Below, piece after piece: positions 1 to 8,557 of a stretch of DNA of 64,000 nt (the stretch's first letter is position 1; each line of letters starts with the position of its first letter). The notes beneath the pieces were generated by a model. That model was given only the letters and a program-made list of their open reading frames with translations, had not been told where the DNA came from and did no database searches. The stretch is from Shewanella sp. Isolate11. Its GTDB lineage: Bacteria; Pseudomonadota; Gammaproteobacteria; Enterobacterales; Shewanellaceae. Where the stretch lies: contig NZ_JAKEVF010000001.1 of NCBI RefSeq assembly GCF_022398315.1, positions 915,397-979,396 of the forward strand, read 5' to 3'. The position numbers were made by a program, and so were the translations under genes.

Positions 1-537
1 TCGGCTAAGTCTTCTGGGCTAAGTTCAGGCAGACTTGGTAGTTCATCTTGAACTGTACCTAAGATCTCTACTCGCTTGATTGAGTCGATACCTAAGTCGG
101 CTTCCATATCCATGCTCAGTTCCAGCATTTCGGTCGGGTAACCGGTTTTATCGGCGACCACGGCCATCATTGTTTGTTGTACTTGCTCATGAGTCAGGCC
201 AGAGGCGATAGCTTCAGATGCGTTAGTCTCTAGTGTACTAGACAGGGTAGGTGCTGGTGACTCAACAGGAATTGCTGGCACGAGCTTACTGTTCATGTAG
301 CTGACGATCTCACCTAAGGTGCGGCACTCGGCTAAGTCTTCAGGGCTAAGTTCAGGCAATTCAGGCAGTTCATCTTGAACTGTACCTAAGATCTCCACTC
401 GCTTAATTGAGTCGATACCTAAGTCGGCTTCCATATCCATGCTCAGTTCTAGCATTTCGGTCGGGTAACCGGTTTTATCGGCGACCACGGCCATCATGGT
501 TTGTTGTACTTGCTCATTGCTTAAGCCGGAAACGCTT
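1..537 (-). repeat. Tandem near-identical ACP-coding repeat, 327-bp period
   Basis: Two direct copies of about 205 bp (1-205 and 328-532) encode the carrier domains of pfaA and differ at only about a dozen positions by eye. They are separated by linker DNA that is not conserved. The period is 109 codons, so gain or loss of a unit would stay in frame. More copies probably lie beyond the left edge, since Shewanella PfaA proteins usually carry five or six ACPs. Confidence 0.9.
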
Positions 538-3500
538 GTTGCTAAAAGCGCTACCATCGCAGTTGCTACTGTAGCAGGCTGGCTAGGTTCAGACTGTATG
601 CTAGCTTGAGAGTTAGGCTGGGTTTTAGTTCGAACAGGCGCAGTTTGAACTGCGACTGTGGGCTGGGGTGTTGCAACAGCTGGAGCAGCTTGTGCCGCCT
701 GTGTTGCCACATGTGCAGGTTGAACATTTGTTATTGCAGAATCTGTTACTGCTGGTTGGTTCTCTGGAAAATTGGCTCCAACAGCGCTTGTCGTTGTACC
801 GCCTAACAGGTTTAGTGCGTTGGCATTGCTCTGGGCTTGAAGCTCTAAAAATTGGCTGTGACTCTGTAATGTTTGCGCTTGATGCTGGTGGAACTGTTCC
901 ATCGAGCGTTGCAGACTTTCAGGTATGGCAACGCCTGCCGCAGCCATCTGTGCTTGCGCTGTCATCAGGGCGCTGAAGGTTTCACCGTACTGTTGTGGAA
1001 TCGTCAAAAACTGTTGATGCAACTGCGCGGTTTGCTGCTGTGCGGCAAAAAATTGGCTTAGGGCATCACTACTAGCTGCTTGAGCAGTTGAGTGAGTCAC
1101 TGACGAAGTGGTTTGATTGGTACTTTGAGCCGATGCTGGGGTTTGAGCTTGATTTTTTTCCACGTTGTTCTCAACTTCTTGTTTTGTAACGTTAACGTTT
1201 CTAGCACTCACACTATTAATATTCATTCCGTTAGCGTCCACAGGGTTTACTTCTGCGATTCTTTCTACTTCGACAATCTTTTCAACTTCAACAATCTTCT
1301 CTTCGATCGTATGTTCAACTGAAATCGTGCCTGAATTTAACGAGCTCGCCATTTTAGCTTGGGTGGCGGCGCTAATATGATTGGTTGCGGTCAGCTTAAT
1401 ATTCATCGCCGACGGTGCTTCTTCTGCTGCGATGTCAGCGGCATAAGGGTCAAGGTTTTCAAGGGCGATGCCTGCCACGGCCAGTTGCACTGCTGCTTGG
1501 CGAAGCTGCAAGTCACTATCTCCCTTAGCATTGGGGTTTAGGCTGATGCAACATAACTGAGCTAATTTATCGCTAAGCGTGGCTTGTACCAGTTTTTGCA
1601 GAATGTTCTTGGGACCAAACTCGACGAAGATACGAGCGCCTGCGTCATACATGGCTTCCAGCTGCTCGCTAAAGCGAACCGACTGCAACATGTGCTGCTT
1701 GAATTCACGCTTAATGGTTTTGGCGGCGCTATCGTAAACTTGCCCTGTGGCATTGGCATATAGAGGTAATTTGGCTTGGGTAAACTTAACCTTGTCGATT
1801 GCCTGAGCAAACGGCGCCTGAGCATGACCCACAAGTGGGGTGTGGAATGCGCCTGAAACGGGTAAGTTTATCGCTTTAAAGCCTAACTCGGCCAGTGCCT
1901 TGGCGGCATCGGCACAAGCGGTGGTTGGGCCTGCAATCACCAACTGTGTTGGTGAGTTGTAGTTAGCAACCTTGACGCCATCAAACTGGGCAATGCAATG
2001 CTCAAGTTTATCGATATCTTGTTTTGACTCAGTGATAATGGCGTACATTGCGCCGCTATCTTGTTGATTACCTTTTTCATCTATGCATTTTTGTGCCATG
2101 GCATCGCCACGAGCAAAGGTCAGTTGATAATAATCTTCGAGACTGATCACGCCGGCAGCGCACAGCGCACTGAGTTCACCGAAGCTGTGACCCGCGACCA
2201 TGTCGGCATTAAAACCAGCGGCGGTGAAGAGTTGGTACTGTGCCATCGAAATCGCACCAATGGCGCTTTGGGCATTGGCGGTATTGGTCAACAGCGCTTC
2301 TTGCGCCTGTTTATCTTGGTCGTTAAATACTGGCTTAGGATAAACAACTTGTGACAGTGGAGTTTTACCATGAGAGGCAAATACTTTATCGGCAAGCACA
2401 AACTGCTGACGCACTTCAGGGAAGTGACAAGCGAGAGTTAATCCCATGTTGAGATATTGCGCGCCTTGTCCCGCAAACAATGCCGCGACTTTGGCATCTG
2501 CGTCGTTATGACTTAGCGCTGCTGCACGATAATGTACGCCAGACGGCAGCGACCAAGCTGCATGGCTATCGGTTGCTTCAGCCTGATCGTTTTGAAGTTT
2601 GGCTTTCGCCTGATTCAATTGCTTTATCAGCTCCGCCTTGCTGTTCACCGCTAAGCCTAAACGTGGCTCAGTGGCTGTGAGAGTGCGCACCGCATAAGAT
2701 TTAGCTATTTCTACCAGCGTTCGCTCAGATTCGGCAGCGGCAATCACTTGGTCAATCTCTGCGATTAAACCTGAGTCATTGGCGGCGCTGAGCAACAAGT
2801 TTTGGGCGACCTCTCGCTGGCGGTATTGACTGAGTTTTCCATTATCGCGTTGATGTTCACTGCTGTACTCTTCGAGCACGAAGTGGAAATTAGTTCCGCC
2901 AAAACCAAATGAGCTGATCCCAGCACGGCGTGGCGTGCCATCGGGGCGCGGCATCCAAGGACGCGTCTGAGTATTGAGATAGAAAGGCGATTGCTCAATA
3001 TCTAACTTGGGATTAGGCTGACTGACATTGATAGTGGGCGGTAACACTTTATGGTGTAGCGCCAGCGCCGCTTTTATCAAACCTGCGGTTCCTGCCGTGG
3101 ATTTGGTGTGGCCAATTTGCGATTTAACAGACCCTAGAGCGATATGTTGCAGCTCAGTATTATCTTCACTAAATACAGATTTAAGTCCGTTAAATTCGGC
3201 AACATCACCGGCAGCAGTGCCTGTGCCATGGGCTTCAATCAGCCCCAAGGTGTGCGGTGCAAAACCGGCATCATCGTAGGCACGTTTTAGTGCTTTAGCC
3301 TGACCTTCTGGACGGGGTGCATAGATGGATTTAAATTTACCATCCGATGAGGCACCAACACCTTTGATCACTGAGTAGATACGATCGCCATCTCGCTCGG
3401 CATCTTCCAAGCGTTTTAGCGCTACCATGCCAATGCCTTCGCCAATCATCATCCCTTTGGAGTTGATATCGAAGGGCTGAATGGTTTCATTGGTGGTGAA

Positions 3501-4310
3501 AGCTGGAGTTTTGGAGAAGCTCATGTACATATAAGGTGAGTTGTCGGTACAAACACCACCTGTGATCATCATCTCCGAGCGACCTTCGACCAATTCACTC
3601 AGCGCCATGCGCATGGCAGCAAGCGAACCGGCACAGGCCGCGTCGACGACACAGTTCATGCCGCCTAAATCGAAGCGGTTGGCAATACGTCCGGCAATCA
3701 CGTTACCAAGTGAGCCGGGGAAAGAGTTCTCTTCCCAGTGCACATATTGGTCTTGGAACTTCTTGATCAGCATTTCACTGTCGGCGTCATTAATACCGCT
3801 GCTTTTAAAGACTTTTTTCAATACAGGATATTGCAGCCTGGCATTGAGGCTATGGCTGATCTTTTGACCGCCGCCCACGCCTAGCGTGATACCTATCTTG
3901 TCGCGATCATAACCGGCAGGCAGATTGGCATCATTTAAGACTTCTTTCGCCACGATCAGTGACAAAAGCTGAGAAGAGTCGGTTAACTCTAAGATATTAG
4001 GCGGCAGGCCAAACTCCATGGGGTTGAAGTTAACCTCTGGCATAAAACCACCGCGTTTACAGTAGCTTTTATCGGCCTTGCTCTTATCGGCATCATAATA
4101 ATCTTCGGCTTGCCAGTGGGTGTCGGGCACCTCGGTAATGGCATCAATTTTGTCGCAGATTAAATCCCAAAATTGATTTAAATAGCGCGAATTAGCAAAG
4201 ATACTTGCCATGCCAACAATGGCGATAGGCGTGTCTTTAAGACGCTTGTTCAGACGAGAGTCGCGTTGTGCGCCTTCTTGCTGGATAGTCGGTGTTTCAC
4301 TCTGGCTCAT
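1..4310 (-). CDS. pfaA: PUFA synthase subunit PfaA (KS-MAT-tandem ACP), C-terminus off the left edge
   Basis: Large multidomain subunit of the anaerobic polyketide-type PUFA (EPA/DHA) synthase, which extends acyl chains from malonyl units in the cytoplasm. Reading leftward from ATG 4310: a ketosynthase over about residues 25-470, with active-site Cys near 226 in a DAACAGS context; a malonyl-CoA acyltransferase with GHSFGE nucleophile Ser near 709; a Gln/Ala/Pro-rich linker with a short EKIVEVE repeat; then at least two acyl carrier domains with the phosphopantetheine Ser in LGIDS near residues 1297 and 1406. The ketoreductase expected in this family lies beyond the edge, as would pfaB-D. The start overlaps the pfaR stop by one base (TAATG), so the two are translationally coupled. 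Identification is strong; only the exact number of ACP repeats is unknown here. Confidence 0.97.
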   Translation of the reverse strand, partial: MSQSETPTIQQEGAQRDSRLNKRLKDTPIAIVGMASIFANSRYLNQFWDLICDKIDAITEVPDTHWQAEDYYDADKSKADKSYCKRGGFMPEVNFNPMEFGLPPNILELTDSSQLLSLIVAKEVLNDANLPAGYDRDKIGITLGVGGGQKISHSLNARLQYPVLKKVFKSSGINDADSEMLIKKFQDQYVHWEENSFPGSLGNVIAGRIANRFDLGGMNCVVDAACAGSLAAMRMALSELVEGRSEMMITGGVCTDNSPYMYMSFSKTPAFTTNETIQPFDINSKGMMIGEGIGMVALKRLEDAERDGDRIYSVIKGVGASSDGKFKSIYAPRPEGQAKALKRAYDDAGFAPHTLGLIEAHGTGTAAGDVAEFNGLKSVFSEDNTELQHIALGSVKSQIGHTKSTAGTAGLIKAALALHHKVLPPTINVSQPNPKLDIEQSPFYLNTQTRPWMPRPDGTPRRAGISSFGFGGTNFHFVLEEYSSEHQRDNGKLSQYRQREVAQNLLLSAANDSGLIAEIDQVIAAAESERTLVEIAKSYAVRTLTATEPRLGLAVNSKAELIKQLNQAKAKLQNDQAEATDSHAAWSLPSGVHYRAAALSHNDADAKVAALFAGQGAQYLNMGLTLACHFPEVRQQFVLADKVFASHGKTPLSQVVYPKPVFNDQDKQAQEALLTNTANAQSAIGAISMAQYQLFTAAGFNADMVAGHSFGELSALCAAGVISLEDYYQLTFARGDAMAQKCIDEKGNQQDSGAMYAIITESKQDIDKLEHCIAQFDGVKVANYNSPTQLVIAGPTTACADAAKALAELGFKAINLPVSGAFHTPLVGHAQAPFAQAIDKVKFTQAKLPLYANATGQVYDSAAKTIKREFKQHMLQSVRFSEQLEAMYDAGARIFVEFGPKNILQKLVQATLSDKLAQLCCISLNPNAKGDSDLQLRQAAVQLAVAGIALENLDPYAADIAAEEAPSAMNIKLTATNHISAATQAKMASSLNSGTISVEHTIEEKIVEVEKIVEVERIAEVNPVDANGMNINSVSARNVNVTKQEVENNVEKNQAQTPASAQSTNQTTSSVTHSTAQAASSDALSQFFAAQQQTAQLHQQFLTIPQQYGETFSALMTAQAQMAAAGVAIPESLQRSMEQFHQHQAQTLQSHSQFLELQAQSNANALNLLGGTTTSAVGANFPENQPAVTDSAITNVQPAHVATQAAQAAPAVATPQPTVAVQTAPVRTKTQPNSQASIQSEPSQPATVATAMVALLATSVSGLSNEQVQQTMMAVVADKTGYPTEMLELSMDMEADLGIDSIKRVEILGTVQDELPELPELSPEDLAECRTLGEIVSYMNSKLVPAIPVESPAPTLSSTLETNASEAIASGLTHEQVQQTMMAVVADKTGYPTEMLELSMDMEADLGIDSIKRVEILGTVQDELPSLPELSPEDLA

Positions 4311-5170
4311 TATGAGTCTCCAGTGGTCGCCTGAACCTCAGGCTGCTTGAATTGGGAGTCAGCATTGGGCATCCCTTGAGGCATTTCGGCGCCTGGGAAC
4401 AGCTGTAAGAAAGTGTGATAGTTACGTACTAATAGTTTACGCAGATGAAACGGCCCCTGACGCAAGACATGGGCGATATAACGCCGCGTTGCTTGGGTGT
4501 TTGCATCTTGATAGATGTCGAGGTAAATCCAGTCGCTATGGGGGTCGATACCTAATAAAACCGAACTGGGTTTTGAGTCGGTTAATTGCGGTGGAATACT
4601 TAAAGACGCCACTTGCACCACGGTATCGGCATCTGTCTTTGGCAATGCCAGCGTTTTCGCCAAGGTTTTGGTGTTCAGTGTATAAGTGGCGATATTACTG
4701 CCTTGGGCAATGGGCAGTTGATTGAAGTAATTTTCTGGTACATCGAGATTATCGATATCGCTCATTCGCGATACGCCATAACGCTTAAGGCAGCGAGCTA
4801 AACCTGAACGTGACACATTGGGGTTGATAAACTGCTGAGTGACCTTGAGCAATCTATCTAAGGGCATCTTCAATTGGCTGCGCAGGCCTATCACCACATA
4901 TTCCTGCATCGGTGTGAGTGTGGTATTGAGGTGGTGTGGCGTATTGGGTGTATTGTTAACTGAATCACGCTTGCGCCATTTACGAACCGTCGCTTCACTG
5001 ATATTCAGCACCTTGGCTAATTGGCTGACGGGCAGGGACGACTCTTGAATAAAACGGCGCATCTCGGGTGTTGTTGTCGCATTTTTGTGACTGAATTCGT
5101 TAGTGTATTGCGTACACTTATCCGAAATCACCCGTTCAGTCAGCACCTCTTGTTCATCAAATTCAACCAT
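4310..5170 (-). CDS. pfaR: PfaR, regulator of the pfa cluster; IS481-transposase-derived DNA-binding protein
   Basis: 286 aa, directly upstream of pfaA, the position held by the regulator PfaR in Shewanella EPA clusters. Residues 36-70 form a helix-turn-helix containing SEATVRKWRKRDS. Residues 85-137 form a second one with the blocks LTPMQEYVV, LDRLLKVTQQFINP and VSRSGLARCLKRYGVS. Both are close to the N-terminus of IS481-family transposases. Residues 182-258 still resemble the start of an rve/DDE core (LLGIDPHSDWIYLDIY), but the positions expected to hold the first two catalytic Asp read VQVAS and LVRNY, and the protein ends before the third segment. I infer a domesticated transposase that binds DNA but cannot catalyse transposition. 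A role in activating pfaA is from family knowledge, not visible here. Confidence 0.85.
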   Translation of the reverse strand: MVEFDEQEVLTERVISDKCTQYTNEFSHKNATTTPEMRRFIQESSLPVSQLAKVLNISEATVRKWRKRDSVNNTPNTPHHLNTTLTPMQEYVVIGLRSQLKMPLDRLLKVTQQFINPNVSRSGLARCLKRYGVSRMSDIDNLDVPENYFNQLPIAQGSNIATYTLNTKTLAKTLALPKTDADTVVQVASLSIPPQLTDSKPSSVLLGIDPHSDWIYLDIYQDANTQATRRYIAHVLRQGPFHLRKLLVRNYHTFLQLFPGAEMPQGMPNADSQFKQPEVQATTGDS

Positions 5171-5513
5171 AGACTCGGTTTCATTCCATCATAATCAGTT
5201 GGGACAAATGGCATTTTTACTGCAAATTTAGCTGTAAAGTAGTGTGAGTGCTTATCACATCTGTGTGTATTTTTTACTGGCAGCTAGGCAAATATATTTA
5301 TGGCTAATCCATATCGGTCTTGCAGACTACATGAGCTTTAAGGCCAATACAATCACCTGGGACTTAAATCCGTCAGTTTAGCGTATCTTTAGCGTACAAG
5401 TGTGCGCTATGTGGTCTTGTTAAATTAAGTTTAGATTTTTTCAATGGGAAAAACGCGGTCAAGTTTATGAGCATGTAGTAGTATTAGCGCTGATTAGATA
5501 TGAGGGTAGATGA
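5171..5513. promoter_or_regulatory. Divergent control region between pfaR-pfaA and ridA-pfaE
   Basis: 343 bases without a gene separate the two divergently transcribed halves of the PUFA locus, so promoters for both must lie here. On the plus strand TTGTTA (5417-5422), a 17-bp spacer and TTCAAT (5440-5445) form a weak sigma70-like candidate for ridA-pfaE. Around 5380-5410 the motif TTAGCGTA-like is repeated (AGCGTATC, AGCGTACA, then TGTGCGCT in inverted sense), a possible operator. The region is AT-rich. No recognised FadR or CRP site was found. Confidence 0.5.
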
Positions 5514-5870
5514 TTGAATATTGAAAGATTAAATCCAACGCCGCGTTGGTCAGATGCTACGGTTTTTAATGGCATAGTGAATTTTGTTGAGATTGCCGCC
5601 GATACCAGCGCGGATATGAAGGGACAGACGCTGCAGATTTTTGCGCAGGCGCAAGCGACTTTGGCGCAGATTAATAGTGATAATGGACGTTTACTCTCTG
5701 CCACCATTTATATTACCGACTTTGCTAACTTGCCTGAGTTTAATCAGCTTTGGGATGCTTGGTTACCTGCGGGCTGCGCTCCGAGTCGAGCCTGTGTCAA
5801 AGCTGAACTGGCCGACCCTAACTATTTAGTCGAGATTGCCTTTGTGGCCGCGGCTAATTGTGGTGGCTAA
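5514..5870 (+). CDS. RidA family protein (imine/enamine deaminase-like)
   Basis: 118 aa, the usual size for the RidA/YjgF trimer family, whose characterised members hydrolyse reactive enamines and imines. The C-terminal half shows the family pattern: PSRACVKAEL with the conserved Arg, then VEIAFVAA. The start is TTG 5514, preceded by GAGGGTAG about 6-8 bases upstream; the ATG at 5510 meets a stop at once. The stop codon overlaps the pfaE start (TAATG), so this gene drives pfaE translation. Its substrate is unknown and it has no established part in PUFA synthesis. It may simply be an inserted leader gene, or it may handle a pathway by-product. Confidence 0.85.
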   Translation: MNIERLNPTPRWSDATVFNGIVNFVEIAADTSADMKGQTLQIFAQAQATLAQINSDNGRLLSATIYITDFANLPEFNQLWDAWLPAGCAPSRACVKAELADPNYLVEIAFVAAANCGG

Positions 5871-6862
5871 TGTCACACGTTAAGGATCTACCCGCCGTTT
5901 CGCTCTATTTTTGCGATCTCTCAGTGGCCGCTGCTAATGAACTGTTATTAGGGCAATTTAGAGGCTGGCTGGCAGAAGATGAAATCGCCAAAGCCGATCG
6001 TTTTTTACAGCAAGATGCGCGCATTAAGGGCTTATTAGTTAGAGGCTACTTGCGCGGTGTGTTGACGCTATTTGCGAAACAGCATGGGATTGCTGTTTCC
6101 CCAGATGAGTGGCAGTTTAATTATCTTGAAAGGGGCAAACCGGTACTTGCCAAGCAAAGTGTTGCGCGTTGTCCGATAGTTTTTAACTTGAGTCATAGTG
6201 GGGAGCACTTGTTACTGGCATTAACGCTGGCTGATGAGGAATTACAACTGGGTGTCGATATTGAGCGGCTAAGGCAATCGACTCAAATTTACTCGATTTT
6301 GAATCACTACTTTACCCAAAGTGAAACCGATGATTTATTGGCATTGCCTGAGCACCAGCAGCGGCCACGTTTTTTCGATTTATGGGCGTTAAAAGAGTCA
6401 TATATTAAGGCAAAAGGGTTGGGATTAGCCCTGTCGCTGAAATCGTTTAGCTTTAAATTGGATCAGCAACAGGGAAAGGCTCGCGGTGAGTCTTGTGCAA
6501 ATACTGACAGTTGTTCAAGTAACGGTTGGCCAAGTATCTGTGTCGATGACTTAAGCATTGATAATCTGAATTCTGCCGAGGCAGATATATCATCGGCGCC
6601 TCAATTGAGCGCCAGAATCAGGCGTAATATCGACTTAGACTTAGACTTAGACTTAGACTTAGACCTAGATTTAGATAAACAGCTAAACCCTGAAAATGCA
6701 TCGAGCTGGCAGGTATTGCTAGGCCAGCTAGCAATATATTCAGCAGCCGAGCAGGCAACAGTTGATTGTGGATATCGTTTTGCACTTTGCGTCGATTGTC
6801 CGCAGCCACCTCAATTAATTGCTTATCAGCTGAGTGGTGAGCGGTTACTGTCGCTGGTGTGA
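5870..6862 (+). CDS. pfaE: 4'-phosphopantetheinyl transferase PfaE (Sfp type)
   Basis: Transfers phosphopantetheine from CoA to the Ser of acyl carrier domains, here presumably the tandem ACPs of PfaA encoded on the other strand. Sfp-family signatures are clear: FNLSHSGEH at residues 105-113, GVDIERL at 128-134 with the Mg-binding Asp/Glu, and WALKESYIKAKG at 172-183. The start ATG 5870 is chosen because it overlaps the upstream stop. At 330 aa it is longer than Sfp/EntD (about 210-225 aa). The extra length is a low-complexity Ser/Asn insertion (about residues 205-275) ending in seven Asp-Leu pairs encoded by a 6-bp repeat. The downstream segment VLLGQLAIYSAAEQ to the end resumes family-like sequence. 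Confidence 0.95.
   Translation: MSHVKDLPAVSLYFCDLSVAAANELLLGQFRGWLAEDEIAKADRFLQQDARIKGLLVRGYLRGVLTLFAKQHGIAVSPDEWQFNYLERGKPVLAKQSVARCPIVFNLSHSGEHLLLALTLADEELQLGVDIERLRQSTQIYSILNHYFTQSETDDLLALPEHQQRPRFFDLWALKESYIKAKGLGLALSLKSFSFKLDQQQGKARGESCANTDSCSSNGWPSICVDDLSIDNLNSAEADISSAPQLSARIRRNIDLDLDLDLDLDLDLDKQLNPENASSWQVLLGQLAIYSAAEQATVDCGYRFALCVDCPQPPQLIAYQLSGERLLSLV
6632..6673 (+). repeat. Hexanucleotide repeat (GACTTA)7 inside pfaE
   Basis: Five perfect GACTTA units followed by GACCTA and GATTTA, in frame, encode (Asp-Leu)7. Changes in unit number would lengthen or shorten the protein by two residues without shifting the frame. On the opposite strand it makes a Ser-Leu repeat that produces a spurious open frame. 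Confidence 0.97.
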
Positions 6863-6894
6863 CCGCCGTTTGTTTAGCTGCCACTATGATTGTG

Positions 6895-6930
6895 CAATAA
6901 AAAAGCCCACATAGATGGGCTTTTTTATTG
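6895..6930. terminator. Bidirectional terminator between pfaE and queF
   Basis: The stem AAAAAAGCCCA/TGGGCTTTTTT lies 32 bases past the pfaE stop and just before the queF stop. The A-run and T-run on both sides let it work in both directions for these convergent genes. Confidence 0.9.
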
Positions 6931-6939
6931 CGGTTGAAA

Positions 6940-7797
6940 CTACTGGCGAGCGAGACGCTGATTCTCTGGAGGATGTTCGAAGTCGCTGCGATACGGGTTG
7001 ATATCCAATCCGCCACGGCGCGTATAGCGGGCATACACGGTTAGTTTAGCGCAGTGACACAGTTTTTTGAGGTCGACAAAAATCCTCTCGACACATTGCT
7101 CGTGAAACTCGTTATGTTGCCTAAAAGAGATCAGGTAACGCAGCAGTTTTTCACGGTCGATCTTCGGGCCTTGATAACGGATCATTACCGTGCCCCAATC
7201 CGGTTGTGACGTGATTAAGCAGTTAGACTTCAACAAGTTTGAGGTTAATGTTTCCGCTACCACAGATTTGTCATCGGTACTGTCTAGCAAATAATTACTA
7301 CTGAAATGATAGTCATTGATTTCGATATCTAAATCATCAATACAAGTGCCTGGTAGTTCAACAATTCGTTGGTGACTGAACTGTTTAGGTTCGATGATAT
7401 TGACGCTGACTTCGCCTTTAGCGCAGGCTGTTAAATCGTTTGCTAGGGTCTGTTGAACTTGTTCTATTGAATCAAATTTAGTTTGGTTAAAACTATTAAG
7501 ATAAAGCTTAAAGGACTTAGATTCGATTAAGTTTGCGCTGTTAATGTCGAGACTGACCTCGACAATCGCCACCATGGGCTTGCCTTTGCTGTTAAGCCAG
7601 GAGAGTTCATAGCCAGTCCAGATATCCGCCCCGTGGAATGGCAAGTTATCGATAAGCTTGATGGCGTCACGATTAAGCTTGCGTGGCACGCCTTGTAAAA
7701 GTGAGGCGTCGTATTGCTCTTGGTAACCAGTCGATTTACCTAGGGTGAGTTCTGAAAGGTCTGGTGCATCACGGTATGGGTCATGAACTGGTGTCAT
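6940..7797 (-). CDS. queF: NADPH-dependent 7-cyano-7-deazaguanine reductase QueF
   Basis: Reduces preQ0 to preQ1 in queuosine biosynthesis. This is the long, bimodular type II form (about 285 aa), as in E. coli. Diagnostic blocks are [44 protein letters not shown], the catalytic Cys in [15 protein letters not shown] (about residue 193 from the chosen start), [10 protein letters not shown] and [17 protein letters not shown] start at ATG 7797 ([10 protein letters not shown]), because the five codons before it have no family counterpart. It is divergent from syd across 60 bases, the same neighbour pair as in E. coli. Confidence 0.97.
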   Translation of the reverse strand: MTPVHDPYRDAPDLSELTLGKSTGYQEQYDASLLQGVPRKLNRDAIKLIDNLPFHGADIWTGYELSWLNSKGKPMVAIVEVSLDINSANLIESKSFKLYLNSFNQTKFDSIEQVQQTLANDLTACAKGEVSVNIIEPKQFSHQRIVELPGTCIDDLDIEINDYHFSSNYLLDSTDDKSVVAETLTSNLLKSNCLITSQPDWGTVMIRYQGPKIDREKLLRYLISFRQHNEFHEQCVERIFVDLKKLCHCAKLTVYARYTRRGGLDINPYRSDFEHPPENQRLARQ

Positions 7798-7857
7798 CGC
7801 TGGGTGTTCCATGTCAAAATAGGCGCATATTATACTTATATTTTAGGTCGCTGCTAC

Positions 7858-8517
7858 GTGTCTTCTCTACCTGCGTTAGACAATTTTTTTGAACACTATC
7901 AACAAAGCTACTTGGATAAGCTAGGTGAATTACCTAAATACTATCCTCATGGTGAAGATTCTGACTGTCTATTGAAGGAAGATAAAAGCAAGCTAAATGA
8001 ACAGCATATCGCCCTACAATGGCAAGCGGTCAAACGTCAGCCACAAGGTCGATTTGATAATATTGAGCATGCATTAACGCTTGAACTGCATTCGAGTATT
8101 AGCGATTTTTATGGCCGTTATTTTGCTGCGCCATTGCAGTTTGATTCGCAATGGGGGGAAGGTGAATTATTGCAACCATGGAATCAGCAAGACTTTGAAT
8201 ATTTGCAGCAAAACCTGATTGGCCACCTGATGATGAAGCAAAAGCTGAAGCAGAGCCTCACTTGGTTTATCGGTGTCTTAGGTGAGGGCGATCAGATGTT
8301 AGTGGTCGATAATAACGATGGTAGCGTGTGGATAGAGAGCCCCGGCCAAATGCCAGAGCAGCAATTAGCCGAGAGTCTAGAGCAGTTTATTTGTCAGCTA
8401 AAACCAAGAGTCTGCCCGCCAACGCCTTTGGTTGAGGAAACCATGCCAGCGCTGGATCATCCTGGTATTTGGCAACGGATTAAGATCATGTGGCGAAATC
8501 TTACCGGTAAAGCTTAA
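7858..8517 (+). CDS. syd: SecY-interacting protein Syd
   Basis: Cytoplasmic, membrane-associated protein that binds SecY and may proofread the SecYEG translocon. The sequence from GTG 7858 ([13 protein letters not shown]) matches Shewanella Syd in length (219 aa) and in the blocks [56 protein letters not shown] and the C-terminal LDHPGIW. The 25 codons upstream in frame overlap the queF promoter and are not family-like, so the GTG is preferred to the earlier ATG. Confidence 0.95.
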   Translation: MSSLPALDNFFEHYQQSYLDKLGELPKYYPHGEDSDCLLKEDKSKLNEQHIALQWQAVKRQPQGRFDNIEHALTLELHSSISDFYGRYFAAPLQFDSQWGEGELLQPWNQQDFEYLQQNLIGHLMMKQKLKQSLTWFIGVLGEGDQMLVVDNNDGSVWIESPGQMPEQQLAESLEQFICQLKPRVCPPTPLVEETMPALDHPGIWQRIKIMWRNLTGKA

Positions 8518-8557
8518 AGCGGTTTGAGGTTTTTAATCTGAACCTTGTAACTGCTGG

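Noticed and set aside
1..537. Direct repeats as a possible CRISPR array
   Set aside because: They are coding ACP domains about 205 bp long at a 327-bp period, not short repeats with spacers.
606..3867. Many plus-strand open frames (for example 606-806, 1113-1380, 3541-3867)
   Set aside because: They are antisense to the continuous pfaA reading frame and have no family resemblance or ribosome sites.
5242..5258. CRP-like half sites TGTGA...TCACA upstream of pfaR
   Set aside because: The spacer is seven bases rather than six, so it does not fit the CRP consensus.
6618..7034. 138-residue minus-strand frame with a Ser-Leu repeat
   Set aside because: It is the antisense of the pfaE hexanucleotide repeat and runs through a terminator into queF.
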